64,000 bases of DNA from Chthoniobacterales bacterium (GTDB taxonomy: Bacteria > Verrucomicrobiota > Verrucomicrobiia > Chthoniobacterales > UBA10450), in contig DATENU010000006.1 of the NCBI GenBank assembly GCA_035274845.1, positions 50,240-114,239 on the forward strand, in the 5' to 3' direction. This document shows positions 24,686-34,180 of the stretch, piece after piece. Positions within the stretch are counted from its first letter, which is position 1. Every line of letters begins with the position of its first letter. The notes under the pieces are model-generated. The model searched no databases, was not told the DNA's origin, and worked only from the letters and a program-made list of their open reading frames with translations. Made by a program: the position numbers and the translations under genes.

Positions 24686-25672
24686 TCAGAACGTCCGGAT
24701 GTACGCTTTCTGGCGGAGACCGGCCAGCCAGATTTCCTGCTGGCGCTGGTTTTCCTCCTGCATCAGCTTTTTCTCAATCTCCGGCCGCATCTTGGCCAGC
24801 GATGGCGTATCGCCGCCCCGTTTTTCTTCGACCTTCAGAATGTAGAAGTTCGGGGGGAGCTCGATGACGTGGCTGACCCGCCCAGGCGGAAGGTTGAAAG
24901 CGACTTTCTCCAGTTGCGGCGCCAGCGTCTTGCGTTCGATCCATCCCCAATCGCCGCCCGAGTCCCGGGTCGTATCTTCGGAATACATCTGCGCCATGCG
25001 ATCGAAGGGCGCGCCGTCGGCGAGCTTCCCGAGAATTTCCTCGGCGACTGCTTTCTGCGCGGCCGAATTTCCTTCCGCCGCGCGCGTCGGAATCATGATC
25101 AGCCGCAGCTTGACCTGCTCCTTGGCTGTGAATTCCGCCTTATGCTTCGCGTAATACTCATTCACCTTTGTCGGCGAAATTGTCGTGACCGGTTTCACGT
25201 TCTTGCTCCGCATGGCCTGGACGATGATCTTTTCGGTCTCGAGTTTCTTGAACTCGGTCAGCGTATAATTCTGGGCCTGCAAGGTCTTGATGAAGGTGGC
25301 CCGATCGCCGCCGAAATCGTCCCGGATGATGTCCTTAACCCTCTCTTCCACGATGTAGGCGGGCAGCTCGAATTTTTCCTTCCGAAACGATTGCACGATC
25401 AGCTCGCGGTCGATCAGGTCTTTCAGGGCCGCGTCGCGCGCCTCCTTGACCTGTTTGGCCAACTCCTCGCCCTTAAATTGACTGTGCAACAAGCGCTCGC
25501 GGGGGGCGGAGAGAGCGCGGACCTGGGAGTAGGTGATGACTTCACCGTTCACAATCGCGGCGATGCCGTCGATCACGCGGGCATTTTCTTCCGCGGCAAG
25601 GGCACCCTGGCAAAGTGGCGAAATGAGCACGGTCGACGCCGCCAGCACACCTGCAAATAATGGTCGAATCAT
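24686..25672 (-). CDS. Periplasmic parvulin-type peptidyl-prolyl isomerase (SurA-like)
   Basis: A 328-residue chaperone-like isomerase. It has a signal peptide (about residues 1-27, ending GALAAEE), an N-terminal SurA-type helical domain starting IDGIAAIVNGEVITYSQV, and one parvulin domain (about 180-285). The parvulin domain has QVKLRLIMIP, FDRMAQMYSEDTTRDSGGDWGW and VIELPPNFYILKVEE. E. coli SurA has two parvulin domains; this has one. It probably assists outer-membrane protein folding. It lies five bases after mfd, so it may be co-transcribed. Confidence 0.87.
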   Translation of the reverse strand: MIRPLFAGVLAASTVLISPLCQGALAAEENARVIDGIAAIVNGEVITYSQVRALSAPRERLLHSQFKGEELAKQVKEARDAALKDLIDRELIVQSFRKEKFELPAYIVEERVKDIIRDDFGGDRATFIKTLQAQNYTLTEFKKLETEKIIVQAMRSKNVKPVTTISPTKVNEYYAKHKAEFTAKEQVKLRLIMIPTRAAEGNSAAQKAVAEEILGKLADGAPFDRMAQMYSEDTTRDSGGDWGWIERKTLAPQLEKVAFNLPPGRVSHVIELPPNFYILKVEEKRGGDTPSLAKMRPEIEKKLMQEENQRQQEIWLAGLRQKAYIRTF

Positions 25673-25677
25673 GGGAG

Positions 25678-28600
25678 TTAGAGTTTCTTGATCAATTCCA
25701 ATACCTCCGCCAATTGGCGGTCGATTCTATTGGTACTAATGCGAGGGAATTTGCCCCCGACAAGTATAAAATCCCCGCGCCGGGTGAGCATTAGTTTGCC
25801 TTCGCGCACCTCCACTCGGGTGACGCCGGCCCTGGCCGCGGAGAGCCTGATTTCGGTCAGAACGATCAAATTGTCAACCGCTTCGGGAAATTTTCCGAAC
25901 CGGTCCCGCCAATCCTTGCGGAGCCGGTCCAACTGCTCGCGAGTCGTGATTTCCGCGAGATGACGGTAAGCCTGAATTCGCAACGTGGGGTCGGCCACAA
26001 AACTGGTGGGGATAAAAGCCGGAGCGCGCGCGTCCGGGCCGAGTTGGACAAACTCGGCTTCGTTCGTGGCGAGAAAATCGAGGCGGATCTCGACTTCAAT
26101 CCGGGCGCGAACTTTGTCGCCCTTTAGCTGGGCCACGGCCTGCTTGAGCAACTGGCAATAGAGATCGAACCCCACCGCCATGATGTGCCCGCTCTGGGCG
26201 GTGCCGAGGATGCTGCCGGCGCCTCGAATTTCGAGGTCGCGCATGGCGATACGAAAACCGGCGCCTAACGAGCTGTATTGCTTGATGGCGTTGATGCGTT
26301 TACGGGCCGCGCCCACCGTCATCATCTCCCGCGGCAGGAGCAGGTAGGCGTAGGCCTTGTGTTCCGCCCGCCCGACCCGTCCCCGAAGCTGATAGAGGTC
26401 GGCGAGCCCGAACCGATCCGCGCGGTCGATGATGATGGTGTTGGCATTAGGAATATCGAGGCCGCTTTCGATGATGGTAGTGCAGACCAGCACATCGATG
26501 CGGCCCGAGACGAATCGGGCCATGACCGATTCCAGTTCGTCGGCATCCATTTGCCCGTGGCCAAATTCGACCCGGGCCCGCGGGCAAAGCTCAACGATCC
26601 GGTCCCGTGTTTTCTCGATCGACTGCACGCGGTTGTGCAGAAAATAAACCTGTCCCTGCCGCTCCAATTCCCGATTGATCGCGTCGCGGATGATTCGTTC
26701 GTCATAGCCGCAGACGACGGTTTCGACCGGTAGACGGTTGAGAGGCGGAGTCTCGATGGTGGACATGTCCTTCACGCCGACAAGCGAGAGGTAAAGCGTG
26801 CGCGGAATCGGCGTGGCTGAAAGGGTGAGAACGTCCACCAGCTTGAAAAGCTCCTTGAATTTTTCCTTATGCAGGACGCCGAAGCGCTGCTCTTCATCGA
26901 TCACCACCAGCCCGAGATCCTTGAAGATGACATCGCCGGAAATCAGACGGTGGGTGCCGATCACAATATCGACGCCGCCCTCGCGCAGGAGCTGCAAAAC
27001 TTTGCGCTGCTCGGCGTGGGAACGGAAGCGACTGAGCATTTCGATCCGCACCGGATAATCGAGCATGCGTTGCCGGAAGGTTTCGAAGTGCTGCTGGGCG
27101 AGGACGGTGGTGGGGGCAAGCACCGCGACTTGTTTGCCCTCCATGACCGCCTTGAACGCGGCGCGAATTGCCACTTCGGTTTTTCCAAAACCGACGTCGC
27201 CGCAGATCAAGCGGTCCATCGATCGCGCCAGCTCCATGTCGTGCTTGGTGGCTGCGATCGCGGTGAGCTGATCGGGCGTTTCCCGGAACGGAAAGGAATG
27301 CTCGAATTCCCTCTGCCATTTTGTGTCCGGCCCGAAGGGATGACCGAGCTGCGTTTCACGCTCAGCCTGGACGGCCAGCATTTTGCCGGCGTAATCGAAG
27401 ATGGATGCGGTCGCGCTTTTTTTGGCGCGGGCCCATTTCGCGTCCGCCAGCGAGCTGAGCGGCGGAGATTTCTTTCCCACCCCGACATAGCGGGAGACGA
27501 GATAAGCCTGTTCGAGCGGCACGTAGAGCCGGGAGTCGTTGGCGAATTCCAAGGCGAGCGCTTCCTGCATCTCGCCCCCGGGCGAAGGAACGCGGGTGAG
27601 CTGGAGAAAACGGCCGATGCCATGTTCAAGGTGGACCACAAGATCGCCTTCATTCAGTTCGCTGAAGTCGATCTGGGTGCGATGGCGGGCGAGCCTTTCG
27701 GCGCGCTGCAAACGCCGGCGTCCGTGGGTCGTATAGCGCCCGAACAATTCGGCGCCGGAAAGGATGACCAATTTCCCGTCTGGAAAAACAAACCCGCGCG
27801 GCAGCGTTCCTTCCAGAACCTCGACGCCTTTCATGGCGTCTCCCATAATTTCTCGGAAGCGCTCGATTTCGCCTTCCGTCTGGAAATAGATCACGACGCG
27901 AAATCCGCCCGCTCCCCAATCCCTGAGTCTCGCGGAAAACTGCGCGCGCTTCGCTTCGACCAGCATGAAATCCCCGACGGCGAAGTCGCCGATGTCGCAA
28001 TCTTCGAACGCGCCCTGGAAGTCTTCTGGTTCTTCGCCGCCGAGCCAGCCTTCGCCGATCAGGATCTCGGCCTCGGCGTTTTCCTCCGGTTCGATCTCGA
28101 CCCGCAGCGCTTCGGGGGACACGTAGTCTCGAACGGTCGCGCTCTGATCTTCAGCGGCGCCGAGGAGGAGCTCGATGCTCTGTAAATTTCGGACCGACGT
28201 TTGGGTGTCGACGTCGAATTCGCGGAGCGATTCCACATCGTCACCGAAATATTCCGCCCGAATCGGACGCGCCGCCTGCCACGAATAGACGTCGAGGATT
28301 CCGCCGCGAACGGCGAACTGACCGCGGGTCGTGACTTGCGACACCCGTTCGTATCCAGCAGCGGAAAGCGTTTCGACGGTCTTTTCAAGCGGCTGGCGCT
28401 TTCCCCGGCGGAGAGTGACCATGGCGGAACTCAGCGCCGCGGGATCCGGCGCGGCCTGATCAAGCGCCGCGCGGGTGGTGACGATTACGCGAGGCCCTTT
28501 CTCGCGCTGAACCTGGTTGAAAAGCGCCAGTCGCTCCGCCGCGATTTCCGGGTCAGGCAATACGTTTTCGACCGCGGCGAATTCCGCTTCCGGAAGAAAG

Positions 28601-28848
28601 AGAGCGTCCGGCAGCCAATTGAGCAGGGTTTCAAAAAGTAATTCCTGGGAGCGGACCGTCGGGCAAAGGATCCAGAGCGTTTTTCGCAATTCTCCGGCGA
28701 TCGCGGCGACGATAAACGCCTGGGCCGGCTCGGTGACGTGAGAGAATGCGACGGGGGAACTGCCCCGGCGGACGTTCCGCAGTTTTTGCGAGATCGAATT
28801 CGAGCGCGTTACGATCGCGGGCAGGGAATCGCTCGAGGAATCTTCCAC
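25678..28848 (-). CDS. mfd: Transcription-repair coupling factor Mfd
   Basis: Mfd removes RNA polymerase stalled at DNA lesions and recruits UvrA. The 1056 residues hold UvrB-like N-terminal domains and a CarD-like RNA polymerase-interaction domain around residue 400 (LNEGDLVVHLEHGIGRFLQL). The helicase motor has LICGDVGFGKTEVAIRAAF, VIDEEQRFGV, LTLSATPIPRTLYLSL and QLRGRVGRAEHKAYAYLL, followed by the C-terminal TRCF domain. The frame begins at a GTG (28848), as no in-frame ATG precedes the conserved region. Length is slightly short of the usual 1150 residues because the N-terminal part is compact. Confidence 0.95.
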   Translation of the reverse strand: MEDSSSDSLPAIVTRSNSISQKLRNVRRGSSPVAFSHVTEPAQAFIVAAIAGELRKTLWILCPTVRSQELLFETLLNWLPDALFLPEAEFAAVENVLPDPEIAAERLALFNQVQREKGPRVIVTTRAALDQAAPDPAALSSAMVTLRRGKRQPLEKTVETLSAAGYERVSQVTTRGQFAVRGGILDVYSWQAARPIRAEYFGDDVESLREFDVDTQTSVRNLQSIELLLGAAEDQSATVRDYVSPEALRVEIEPEENAEAEILIGEGWLGGEEPEDFQGAFEDCDIGDFAVGDFMLVEAKRAQFSARLRDWGAGGFRVVIYFQTEGEIERFREIMGDAMKGVEVLEGTLPRGFVFPDGKLVILSGAELFGRYTTHGRRRLQRAERLARHRTQIDFSELNEGDLVVHLEHGIGRFLQLTRVPSPGGEMQEALALEFANDSRLYVPLEQAYLVSRYVGVGKKSPPLSSLADAKWARAKKSATASIFDYAGKMLAVQAERETQLGHPFGPDTKWQREFEHSFPFRETPDQLTAIAATKHDMELARSMDRLICGDVGFGKTEVAIRAAFKAVMEGKQVAVLAPTTVLAQQHFETFRQRMLDYPVRIEMLSRFRSHAEQRKVLQLLREGGVDIVIGTHRLISGDVIFKDLGLVVIDEEQRFGVLHKEKFKELFKLVDVLTLSATPIPRTLYLSLVGVKDMSTIETPPLNRLPVETVVCGYDERIIRDAINRELERQGQVYFLHNRVQSIEKTRDRIVELCPRARVEFGHGQMDADELESVMARFVSGRIDVLVCTTIIESGLDIPNANTIIIDRADRFGLADLYQLRGRVGRAEHKAYAYLLLPREMMTVGAARKRINAIKQYSSLGAGFRIAMRDLEIRGAGSILGTAQSGHIMAVGFDLYCQLLKQAVAQLKGDKVRARIEVEIRLDFLATNEAEFVQLGPDARAPAFIPTSFVADPTLRIQAYRHLAEITTREQLDRLRKDWRDRFGKFPEAVDNLIVLTEIRLSAARAGVTRVEVREGKLMLTRRGDFILVGGKFPRISTNRIDRQLAEVLELIKKL

Positions 28849-28894
28849 CGCCCATGGTTCGCCGGATTGGCGCGAACTTCAATTTTTCGTAATC

Positions 28895-28983
28895 GTGCTC
28901 CTGCTCGTGCTCGTGATCGATTCGGGTTCGAGCAAGAGCAAGAGTAAGAGTAAGAGTAAGAGTAAGAGTAAGAGTAAGAGCAG
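28895..28983. repeat. Inverted hexamer array GAGYAN between mfd and aroF
   Basis: From 28930 there are two GAGCAA, six GAGTAA and one GAGCAG unit in tandem. Facing them at 28895-28918 are GTGCTC, CTGCTC, GTGCTC and GTGATC, which on the other strand read GATCAC, GAGCAC, GAGCAG, GAGCAC. The locus therefore has an inverted layout like the heptamer and octamer arrays, with an expanded right arm that may vary in copy number between strains. Confidence 0.82.
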
Positions 28984-28990
28984 AAGAGAA

Positions 28991-30007
28991 CTACATCCGC
29001 CGGCCGACCGCTTCGGCGACGGCGCGCAGGCGCGGAACGAGATCGGCGAAGATTTCCGGCACGATCGCCTGTTCGCCGTCACTCTTGGCAAACTGAGGAG
29101 AGTCGTGCACTTCGATCATGACGGCATCAGCGCCGGCTGCGACCGCGGCGAGGGCCATTTGCGGCACGAAGTCGCGCAGGCCGATGCCGTGAGTTGGGTC
29201 GACCACGACGGGCAGGTGGGTTCTCGCTTTCAGGATGGGAACGGCGTTGAGATCGAGCGTGTAACGGGTGGCGGTTTCGAAGGTGCGAATGCCGCGTTCG
29301 CACAGGAGCACGTTCATGTTCCCTTCGCTCAGGACATACTCGGCGCTCATGATCAAATCGCTGATCGTCGCGCTGAAGCCGCGCTTAAGCAGCACCGGCA
29401 AATGACTGCGGCCCACTTCCTTCAAAAGGGAAAAATTCTGCATGTTACGCGTCCCGATTTGGAGGCAGTCCGCGTATTTCTCCACCAGCGCCAGGTCCCT
29501 CGCGTCCATGATCTCAGTAATGACCGGCAAGCCCGTTTCCTCGCGGGCGGCGGCCAGGAAACGCAAGCCGTCTTCGGCCAATCCCTGGAAACTGTAGGGC
29601 GAAGTCCGCGGCTTGAAGGCGCCTCCCCGAAGAATGTTCGCGCCCGATTTTTTGACGATGCGCGCAATCGACGAGATTTGCTCCTGGCTTTCCACCGCAC
29701 ACGGCCCGCAAATCAAAGCAACCTTTTCATTCCCGCCAATCGTCACATCGCCGACCGAGACAGAAGAGGCCGCGCCGCGAGATTCGACGGAAGCGAGCTT
29801 GTAAGGTTTTTCCAACGGGATGATCGCTTCCACTCCGGCCATGGCCGCCAGCGCTTTTTCCCGGACCCGATCTTCGGCGCCGATCACCCCGATAATAATG
29901 CGGGAAGCGCCCCGGCTGATTTGGGCATCCAGGCCTAATTCGCGCAGTCGGGCCAGAATCCGGTCGATCTGCTCGTCCGTGGCGTTGGGTTGGGTGATGA
30001 TGATCAT
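28991..30007 (-). CDS. aroF: 3-deoxy-7-phosphoheptulonate synthase (DAHP synthase, type I beta)
   Basis: Condenses phosphoenolpyruvate and erythrose 4-phosphate, the first step of the shikimate pathway. The 338-residue enzyme has an N-terminal ferredoxin-like domain ([18 protein letters not shown]) that often confers feedback control. The KDO8P/DAHP synthase barrel follows, with [54 protein letters not shown] and [10 protein letters not shown]. The domain order is typical of the AroF/AroH-like beta subfamily. The hexamer array follows its stop by a few bases. Confidence 0.95.
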   Translation of the reverse strand: MIIITQPNATDEQIDRILARLRELGLDAQISRGASRIIIGVIGAEDRVREKALAAMAGVEAIIPLEKPYKLASVESRGAASSVSVGDVTIGGNEKVALICGPCAVESQEQISSIARIVKKSGANILRGGAFKPRTSPYSFQGLAEDGLRFLAAAREETGLPVITEIMDARDLALVEKYADCLQIGTRNMQNFSLLKEVGRSHLPVLLKRGFSATISDLIMSAEYVLSEGNMNVLLCERGIRTFETATRYTLDLNAVPILKARTHLPVVVDPTHGIGLRDFVPQMALAAVAAGADAVMIEVHDSPQFAKSDGEQAIVPEIFADLVPRLRAVAEAVGRRM

Positions 30008-30082
30008 GGCGTGACCGGCGGAAACACGATCATGTCGCCGGGAAAGACCAAGTGCAAGCCGAGAGCCCGGAATGGCCGACGA

Positions 30083-30697
30083 CTAGTGGCTGATGGTGAC
30101 CGGCGTCCCAGTCGAAACGGAACGGAAGAAATTCTCCGCCATGAACTCGGGCATCCGGATACAGCCGTGGGAAGCCGGATATCCCGGCAGGTAACCAGCA
30201 TGCATCCCGGTGCCGCCGTAGATCCGCATGAAATAGGGCATGGGCGCGCCTTTGAAATGGGTCCCGGGCGGCTTTGGGTCCTTGCCGACATCCACGTTCG
30301 CAACCACGACGTTATCCGCGGAATCGACGTAATCGCCATACTGGCTCGAGACGTGATTTTGATCCTTCTGGATGATCTTGTACGAACCGGCCGTGGTGCC
30401 CATGCCTTCGCGGCCGGTGGAGAGCTGCGAGATGCCGACCAATTGCGCGCCCTTGTAGAAATAGGCGCGCTGCTCACTGAGCTTGATTTTGATGGAAGGT
30501 TTTCCCGAGACACTGTCGCCATCCCAATAGGAGATGCTGTCCCGCGGAGCTGCGTTAGAAACCGGTCCGGTGCCATAAACGCCGCCCAGGTACTGCGACT
30601 GGGCCAGAGCCGGATCGTCCCCATCACAGGCCGCCAAAAAGAGAGCGACGGAGGCGGTCAAAACGAGTGAAAACGGACGAAAAACTGAGTGCGACAT
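30083..30697 (-). CDS. L,D-transpeptidase (ErfK/YbiS/YkuD fold) lipoprotein
   Basis: A cell-wall cross-linking or lipoprotein-attaching enzyme. It has a lipoprotein signal with the lipobox LAACDGDD, so it is probably membrane-tethered. The YkuD domain begins SIKIKLSEQRAYFYKG and holds the catalytic HAGYLPGYPASHGCIRM with the nucleophile cysteine. It ends GTPVTISH. The ATG at 30697 is preferred to a TTG two codons earlier. Between its stop and aroF, another frame reads [15 protein letters not shown], which resembles the end of a LysM domain. Confidence 0.9.
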   Translation of the reverse strand: MSHSVFRPFSLVLTASVALFLAACDGDDPALAQSQYLGGVYGTGPVSNAAPRDSISYWDGDSVSGKPSIKIKLSEQRAYFYKGAQLVGISQLSTGREGMGTTAGSYKIIQKDQNHVSSQYGDYVDSADNVVVANVDVGKDPKPPGTHFKGAPMPYFMRIYGGTGMHAGYLPGYPASHGCIRMPEFMAENFFRSVSTGTPVTISH

Positions 30698-30857
30698 AAT
30701 CAAAAATCGGAACGACGCCTTTAACGCTCGCTAAGTTCAAAGTCAAGGTGACCGGGCTCGCGCAGCGGCGGCGATACGGTATTCGACGGGATGAGGATGG
30801 CTTGTATTCTGCTTTTTCTGAGAGAGAATGGCGACCGTTCGCCGCCTTCACTGCTTC

Positions 30858-31214
30858 ATGCCGACCTACGAATATTCCTGCGAGAAGTGTGGAGACACCT
30901 TTGAGGCCGTGCAATCCATGCGCGACAAGCCGTTTAGCGAATGTCCAAAGGAACTTTGCCGGCAGAAAAAATGGGGCCACGGAAAGGTGAAGCGGCTTAT
31001 TGGGACCGGCGCCGGCCTGATTTTCAAGGGCTCGGGATTTTATATCACCGATTACCGAAGCAATTCCTACAAGGAAGGCGCGAAGAAGGATGCTCCTGCC
31101 GCGCCGGCCACAGCTGAAAAAACGGCCGTCAAAAAAGAGGGAAGCGGAGGATCTGCACCCGCCGCGCCGACCAAGGCACCCGAGTCAAAACCGAAGAAGC
31201 AATCCGTGGAATGA
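30858..31214 (+). CDS. FmdB-type zinc ribbon protein
   Basis: A 118-residue protein starting MPTYEYSCEKCGDTFE, the universal FmdB start. Its four zinc-ligand positions are CEKC and a later pair around CPKELC. The second knuckle is enlarged (SECPKELCRQKKWGHGKVKRL) compared with the usual CP.CG form. SGFYITDYRS is conserved in the family. The C-terminal 40 residues are a low-complexity Lys/Ala/Pro tail. Family members are called putative regulators, with little direct evidence. The stop overlaps the next start by four bases. Confidence 0.85.
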   Translation: MPTYEYSCEKCGDTFEAVQSMRDKPFSECPKELCRQKKWGHGKVKRLIGTGAGLIFKGSGFYITDYRSNSYKEGAKKDAPAAPATAEKTAVKKEGSGGSAPAAPTKAPESKPKKQSVE

Positions 31215-31948
31215 TTAAACTGGTCTGTCCGGAATGCCGGCGCGAAAACGAGCCGGAGCGAATTTATTGTCACGATTGCGGGGCGCGGCTTGATCGCACG
31301 GCCCTGGCCAAAATTGCGCCGAAGGGCGAGGACGCGAAGGCAACGCAGCGGCGGTTGAAGTCCATGCTCGATCCGGGGCGCCTGAAGATGCGCCTGATGT
31401 TTTTCAAGGTGAGCAAGGTCATCCTGGGCGCGTTCGCCACGGCGGCCGTGATTCAGATGTTGCTTCCACCAGATGTTCCGCCGGTGCCGAAGAGCGGTGA
31501 GTTTCCTCCCCAGATCAACCTGGACATGGAAAATGCGGCTTTGAACCACGGTTCTCCGCCTTTGCGCTACACTGAGGCGCAGGTGAACGCTTTTCTGGGC
31601 AGCGCCCTCAAGAGCAGGCAGGCAGCCCTGAGCAAGGTGCTTCAGTTCGAGCGGGCCTTCGTCAATCTCGATGAGAATGTTGGCCGAGTCACGGTCCAGC
31701 GGTCGTTATTTGGCTTCTCCTTTTACACTGCGACTTCCGGCAAAGTGACCCTCGAGAATGGAGCGCTGAAAGCTTCAAACAACGGCGGCAGCATCGGACG
31801 CCTGCCCGTTCACCCCGCCCTGATGAAATATGCCGATCCTATTTTCGCGGATTTGTGGGCTGCGCTCGATCGTGAGAAAAAATCGCTCTCGAAGATGGTC
31901 GGGATCGAGTTGCATCCGCAAGCGGTTGTTCTGATTCCGCGGCCATAA
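31211..31948 (+). CDS. Zinc-ribbon membrane protein of unknown function
   Basis: A 245-residue protein. An N-terminal zinc ribbon has two CxxC knuckles (CPECRRENEPE and CHDCGARLD, residues 6-25). It is followed by a basic stretch, one transmembrane segment near residues 67-87 (VILGAFATAAVIQMLLPP), and a C-terminal domain with regular beta character (VGRVTVQRSLFGFSFYTATSG). The order suggests a cytoplasmic zinc finger and an extracytoplasmic domain. It is translationally coupled to the FmdB-type gene. No specific role can be assigned. Confidence 0.7.
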   Translation: MIKLVCPECRRENEPERIYCHDCGARLDRTALAKIAPKGEDAKATQRRLKSMLDPGRLKMRLMFFKVSKVILGAFATAAVIQMLLPPDVPPVPKSGEFPPQINLDMENAALNHGSPPLRYTEAQVNAFLGSALKSRQAALSKVLQFERAFVNLDENVGRVTVQRSLFGFSFYTATSGKVTLENGALKASNNGGSIGRLPVHPALMKYADPIFADLWAALDREKKSLSKMVGIELHPQAVVLIPRP

Positions 31949-32013
31949 ACTAGCCGCCTGCCGGAGCGCGATTTGCGCGTCCGACAGGCGTGCCAACCCA
32001 ACCCTAAGCTGCT

Positions 32014-32478
32014 TTACGAGAGCCCCATCGTGGCGAGCAGTCGCCGATCGATCCGGCCGTCCACGACAAGGCCGTGATTGCGTTCGTAGGCCCGAATGGC
32101 GCTCCGCGTCCCGTTGCCGATAACGCCGTCGATGGCTCCGTGATAATAGCCGGCGCGCGCCAGGCGGCGTTGAACGGCCGCCACGGTGGCGTCATCGGTC
32201 AGCCCGGCGTCGGAATAATAAGCGCTCCGCGGTGTGTAATAGCCGTATCCGTAGGGGTAAGCGCCGTAATAAGGATACCCATAACCGTAGTAGGGATATC
32301 CGAGCCCGATGCCGAACGAGAAATGCGAGTGGTGATGATGATGATGGTTGTGATGACCCCGATAGCTGACGCTCAGCGCGTTGGAGATCGGAGCTGTGGC
32401 GCTGGGACGGGCGATCGCGGACGAGGCCGCTACCGCGCCCGCCACCAGCGCGATGAGAAGAAGTTTGGTTGTTTTCAT
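32014..32478 (-). CDS. Secreted protein with His-rich and Tyr/Gly-rich segments and a peptidoglycan-binding domain
   Basis: A 154-residue protein with a signal peptide (LLLIALVAGAVAASSAIA), a histidine run (RGHHNHHHHHHSH, about 40-52) and a Tyr/Gly/Pro-rich stretch (YYGYGYPYYGAYPYGYGYY). It ends in a PG_binding_1 domain (TVAAVQRRLARAGYYHGAIDG ... GTRSAIRAYERNHGL) that anchors proteins to the wall. The His run could bind metals. It starts at 32478 after a good AGAAAGGATC ribosome site, and its leader contains a small hairpin. Confidence 0.82.
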   Translation of the reverse strand: MKTTKLLLIALVAGAVAASSAIARPSATAPISNALSVSYRGHHNHHHHHHSHFSFGIGLGYPYYGYGYPYYGAYPYGYGYYTPRSAYYSDAGLTDDATVAAVQRRLARAGYYHGAIDGVIGNGTRSAIRAYERNHGLVVDGRIDRRLLATMGLS

Positions 32479-32507
32479 TTGTTTGATCCTTTCTGATTAG
32501 ACACCGC

Positions 32508-32525
32508 CGGAACGGAAAAGTTCCG
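32508..32525. promoter_or_regulatory. Short hairpin in the divergent intergenic region
   Basis: CGGAAC and GTTCCG form a six-base stem around GGAAAA, followed on the plus strand by TTTTAATT. On the minus strand it lies in the leader of the peptidoglycan-binding protein gene, about 30 bases before the start codon. It may be a protein-binding site, an mRNA leader hairpin, or chance. Confidence 0.35.
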
Positions 32526-32605
32526 TTTTAATTACGTTGGAAACGAAATATTCTCGGCGCATTTTTTACCTAGCTTTAGACGTAGCGCTTTGAGAGGTTT
32601 GCGTT

Positions 32606-33919
32606 GTGTTCCCCCGGCATAAAAGCGGTCGTCTTTGCTCTGGCCTGGTCGCCTTTCTCGTCTGTCAGACATTCTGGGCGCTGGGCGCTCCGCTCGAACA
32701 AAGCGTCAGCACTTCCCGGCAATTCATTGTGTACGGGCCCGATGTGCGGGTCCGCGGCGCGATTTGCGAATTGGCGGAGGGCGCCAAGCGCGATCTCCTC
32801 GCCGTCCTTGCTCAACGGGATTCGTGGGTCACGCCGATCCTGATCAACGCGCATTATCCCCAAGCGAACTTGCCCGAAGCGCCGCGAACCGCCCTGGCCC
32901 TTGGCCAGACTGGTTTCGGACTGAAACTGCAGCTTGATTTGACGATCGATCCCATGGTCAGCCGGCCTGAGGTCCGGCGCGAAGTGCTGCGGGCGCTGCT
33001 CGTCGAGATGATGTATCGCGAGTCTCCTGGGATTGCGGCGGGCACCTCATGCTTGTCACCGCCGGATTGGCTGCTCGAAGGTGTGCTGGCGCAAGCGACG
33101 AATCTGGACGCCGGCCTCAGCCAAATCCTTTCTCTCCCAGTCGATCGGCGCACTATCCTGCCGCTTGAGAAATTCTTGCGACAAAAACCTGAGCTGCTGG
33201 ACGCGCCGGGACTTTCGCTTTATCGGGCCTATTCGTGTGCCCTGGTGGAGCTTCTGGCCCGCACTCCGGATGGCCCGGGCCGCCTTGCGCGATTCATTCT
33301 CGACCTTGCCACTGCTTCGAATGATCCGCTGGCGGGTCTGCGCAGGCATTTCCCGGGATTGTTCGAGTCCGACGCGATGGCTGAGAAAACATGGGAAAAT
33401 CAGGTCGCTCGCTTTTCAAAACAACAGCCTTACCAATTGCTCGGGAGCGCCGCGACGGAGCGCATCCTGGACGACCATCTCCGTCTGAAAATTTCGACGG
33501 GGCCTTCGGCAAAAACCTTCGAGCTGGCGGAATTCCCCGCCTTTCTGAAAGCACCTTCGGCCAAGCGAGTTCTGGCCGATCTTTCCCGGGATTTGAGCGC
33601 GCTCGCGGTCCGGGCCAACCCCATCTACCAGCCCGTAATCCTCGAGTACGGAGAGATTGCCGCCGCCTTGTCACGTGGAAAAATCAAAGGTATCGCTCGG
33701 CGCCTGGACCAGCTCACTGCCTCGCGCAAGGCCATGGCCGCGCAAGTGCGCGGGATCGATGACTACCTGAACTGGTTCGAGGCAACGGGATTACGTGATC
33801 AAAGCGGAGTGTTCACCGAGTACTTGAAGACGGCCGAGTCGGCCTTCGATCCGCCGCCGATGAGACGCGATCGAATTTCCGTTTATCTCAACGCGCTCGA
33901 AACGCAGCTCCAGGAATAG
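32606..33919 (+). CDS. Secreted protein resembling a degenerate peptidase MA domain
   Basis: Unknown function, 437 residues. It starts at a GTG after GAGAGGT, with a signal peptide (LVAFLVCQTFWALGA). The region VLRALLVEMMYRESP followed by DWLLEGVLAQA has the spacing of gluzincin peptidases of the MA type, where HExxH precedes a WLxEGLA segment. Here the zinc-binding histidines are absent, so catalysis by that mechanism is unlikely. Later regions are mainly helical. The gene stands alone, divergent from the peptidoglycan-binding protein. Confidence 0.65.
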   Translation: MFPRHKSGRLCSGLVAFLVCQTFWALGAPLEQSVSTSRQFIVYGPDVRVRGAICELAEGAKRDLLAVLAQRDSWVTPILINAHYPQANLPEAPRTALALGQTGFGLKLQLDLTIDPMVSRPEVRREVLRALLVEMMYRESPGIAAGTSCLSPPDWLLEGVLAQATNLDAGLSQILSLPVDRRTILPLEKFLRQKPELLDAPGLSLYRAYSCALVELLARTPDGPGRLARFILDLATASNDPLAGLRRHFPGLFESDAMAEKTWENQVARFSKQQPYQLLGSAATERILDDHLRLKISTGPSAKTFELAEFPAFLKAPSAKRVLADLSRDLSALAVRANPIYQPVILEYGEIAAALSRGKIKGIARRLDQLTASRKAMAAQVRGIDDYLNWFEATGLRDQSGVFTEYLKTAESAFDPPPMRRDRISVYLNALETQLQE

Positions 33920-34026
33920 CGCGAGGTTTGCCGCGGCTTTTCCAAGTGCTCAACGAAAAATCTTTTTTTGCAGGCACTCAGAAAGCGTTTCTCCTGCGAA
34001 ATAAAGACAGGGAAAGACCAACGGAT

Positions 34027-34143
34027 ATGAAATTCAAAGAGCGAATCGAGCAGATGGGAGCAACGGGATATATTTTGCTTTGGCTTTTGGGGATTCCGAT
34101 TCCGATTCTGTTTTTGTTTTTTCTGCTGCGCGGTTGCACATAG
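34027..34143 (+). CDS. 38-residue small membrane protein
   Basis: A short frame with a basic/acidic amphipathic start (KFKERIEQMGATGY) and one hydrophobic helix (ILLWLLGIPIPILFLFFLLRG) ending in CT. The preceding AGGGAAAGACCAACGGAT offers a ribosome site at reasonable distance. The IPIP motif within the helix is distinctive. It resembles small hydrophobic stress or membrane peptides but no family is recognised. The frame is open further upstream, but only this part looks coding. Confidence 0.6.
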   Translation: MKFKERIEQMGATGYILLWLLGIPIPILFLFFLLRGCT

Positions 34144-34180
34144 AGGTTAGGGGGACGCGGGTAGAGGATCAGCCTGGCGG

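Noticed and set aside
26869..28185. 438-residue frame antisense to mfd
   Set aside because: It lies wholly within mfd, whose motifs are unambiguous.
28930..28983. CRISPR-like array
   Set aside because: The units are six bases with no spacers; it is a simple tandem repeat and no cas genes are in the window.
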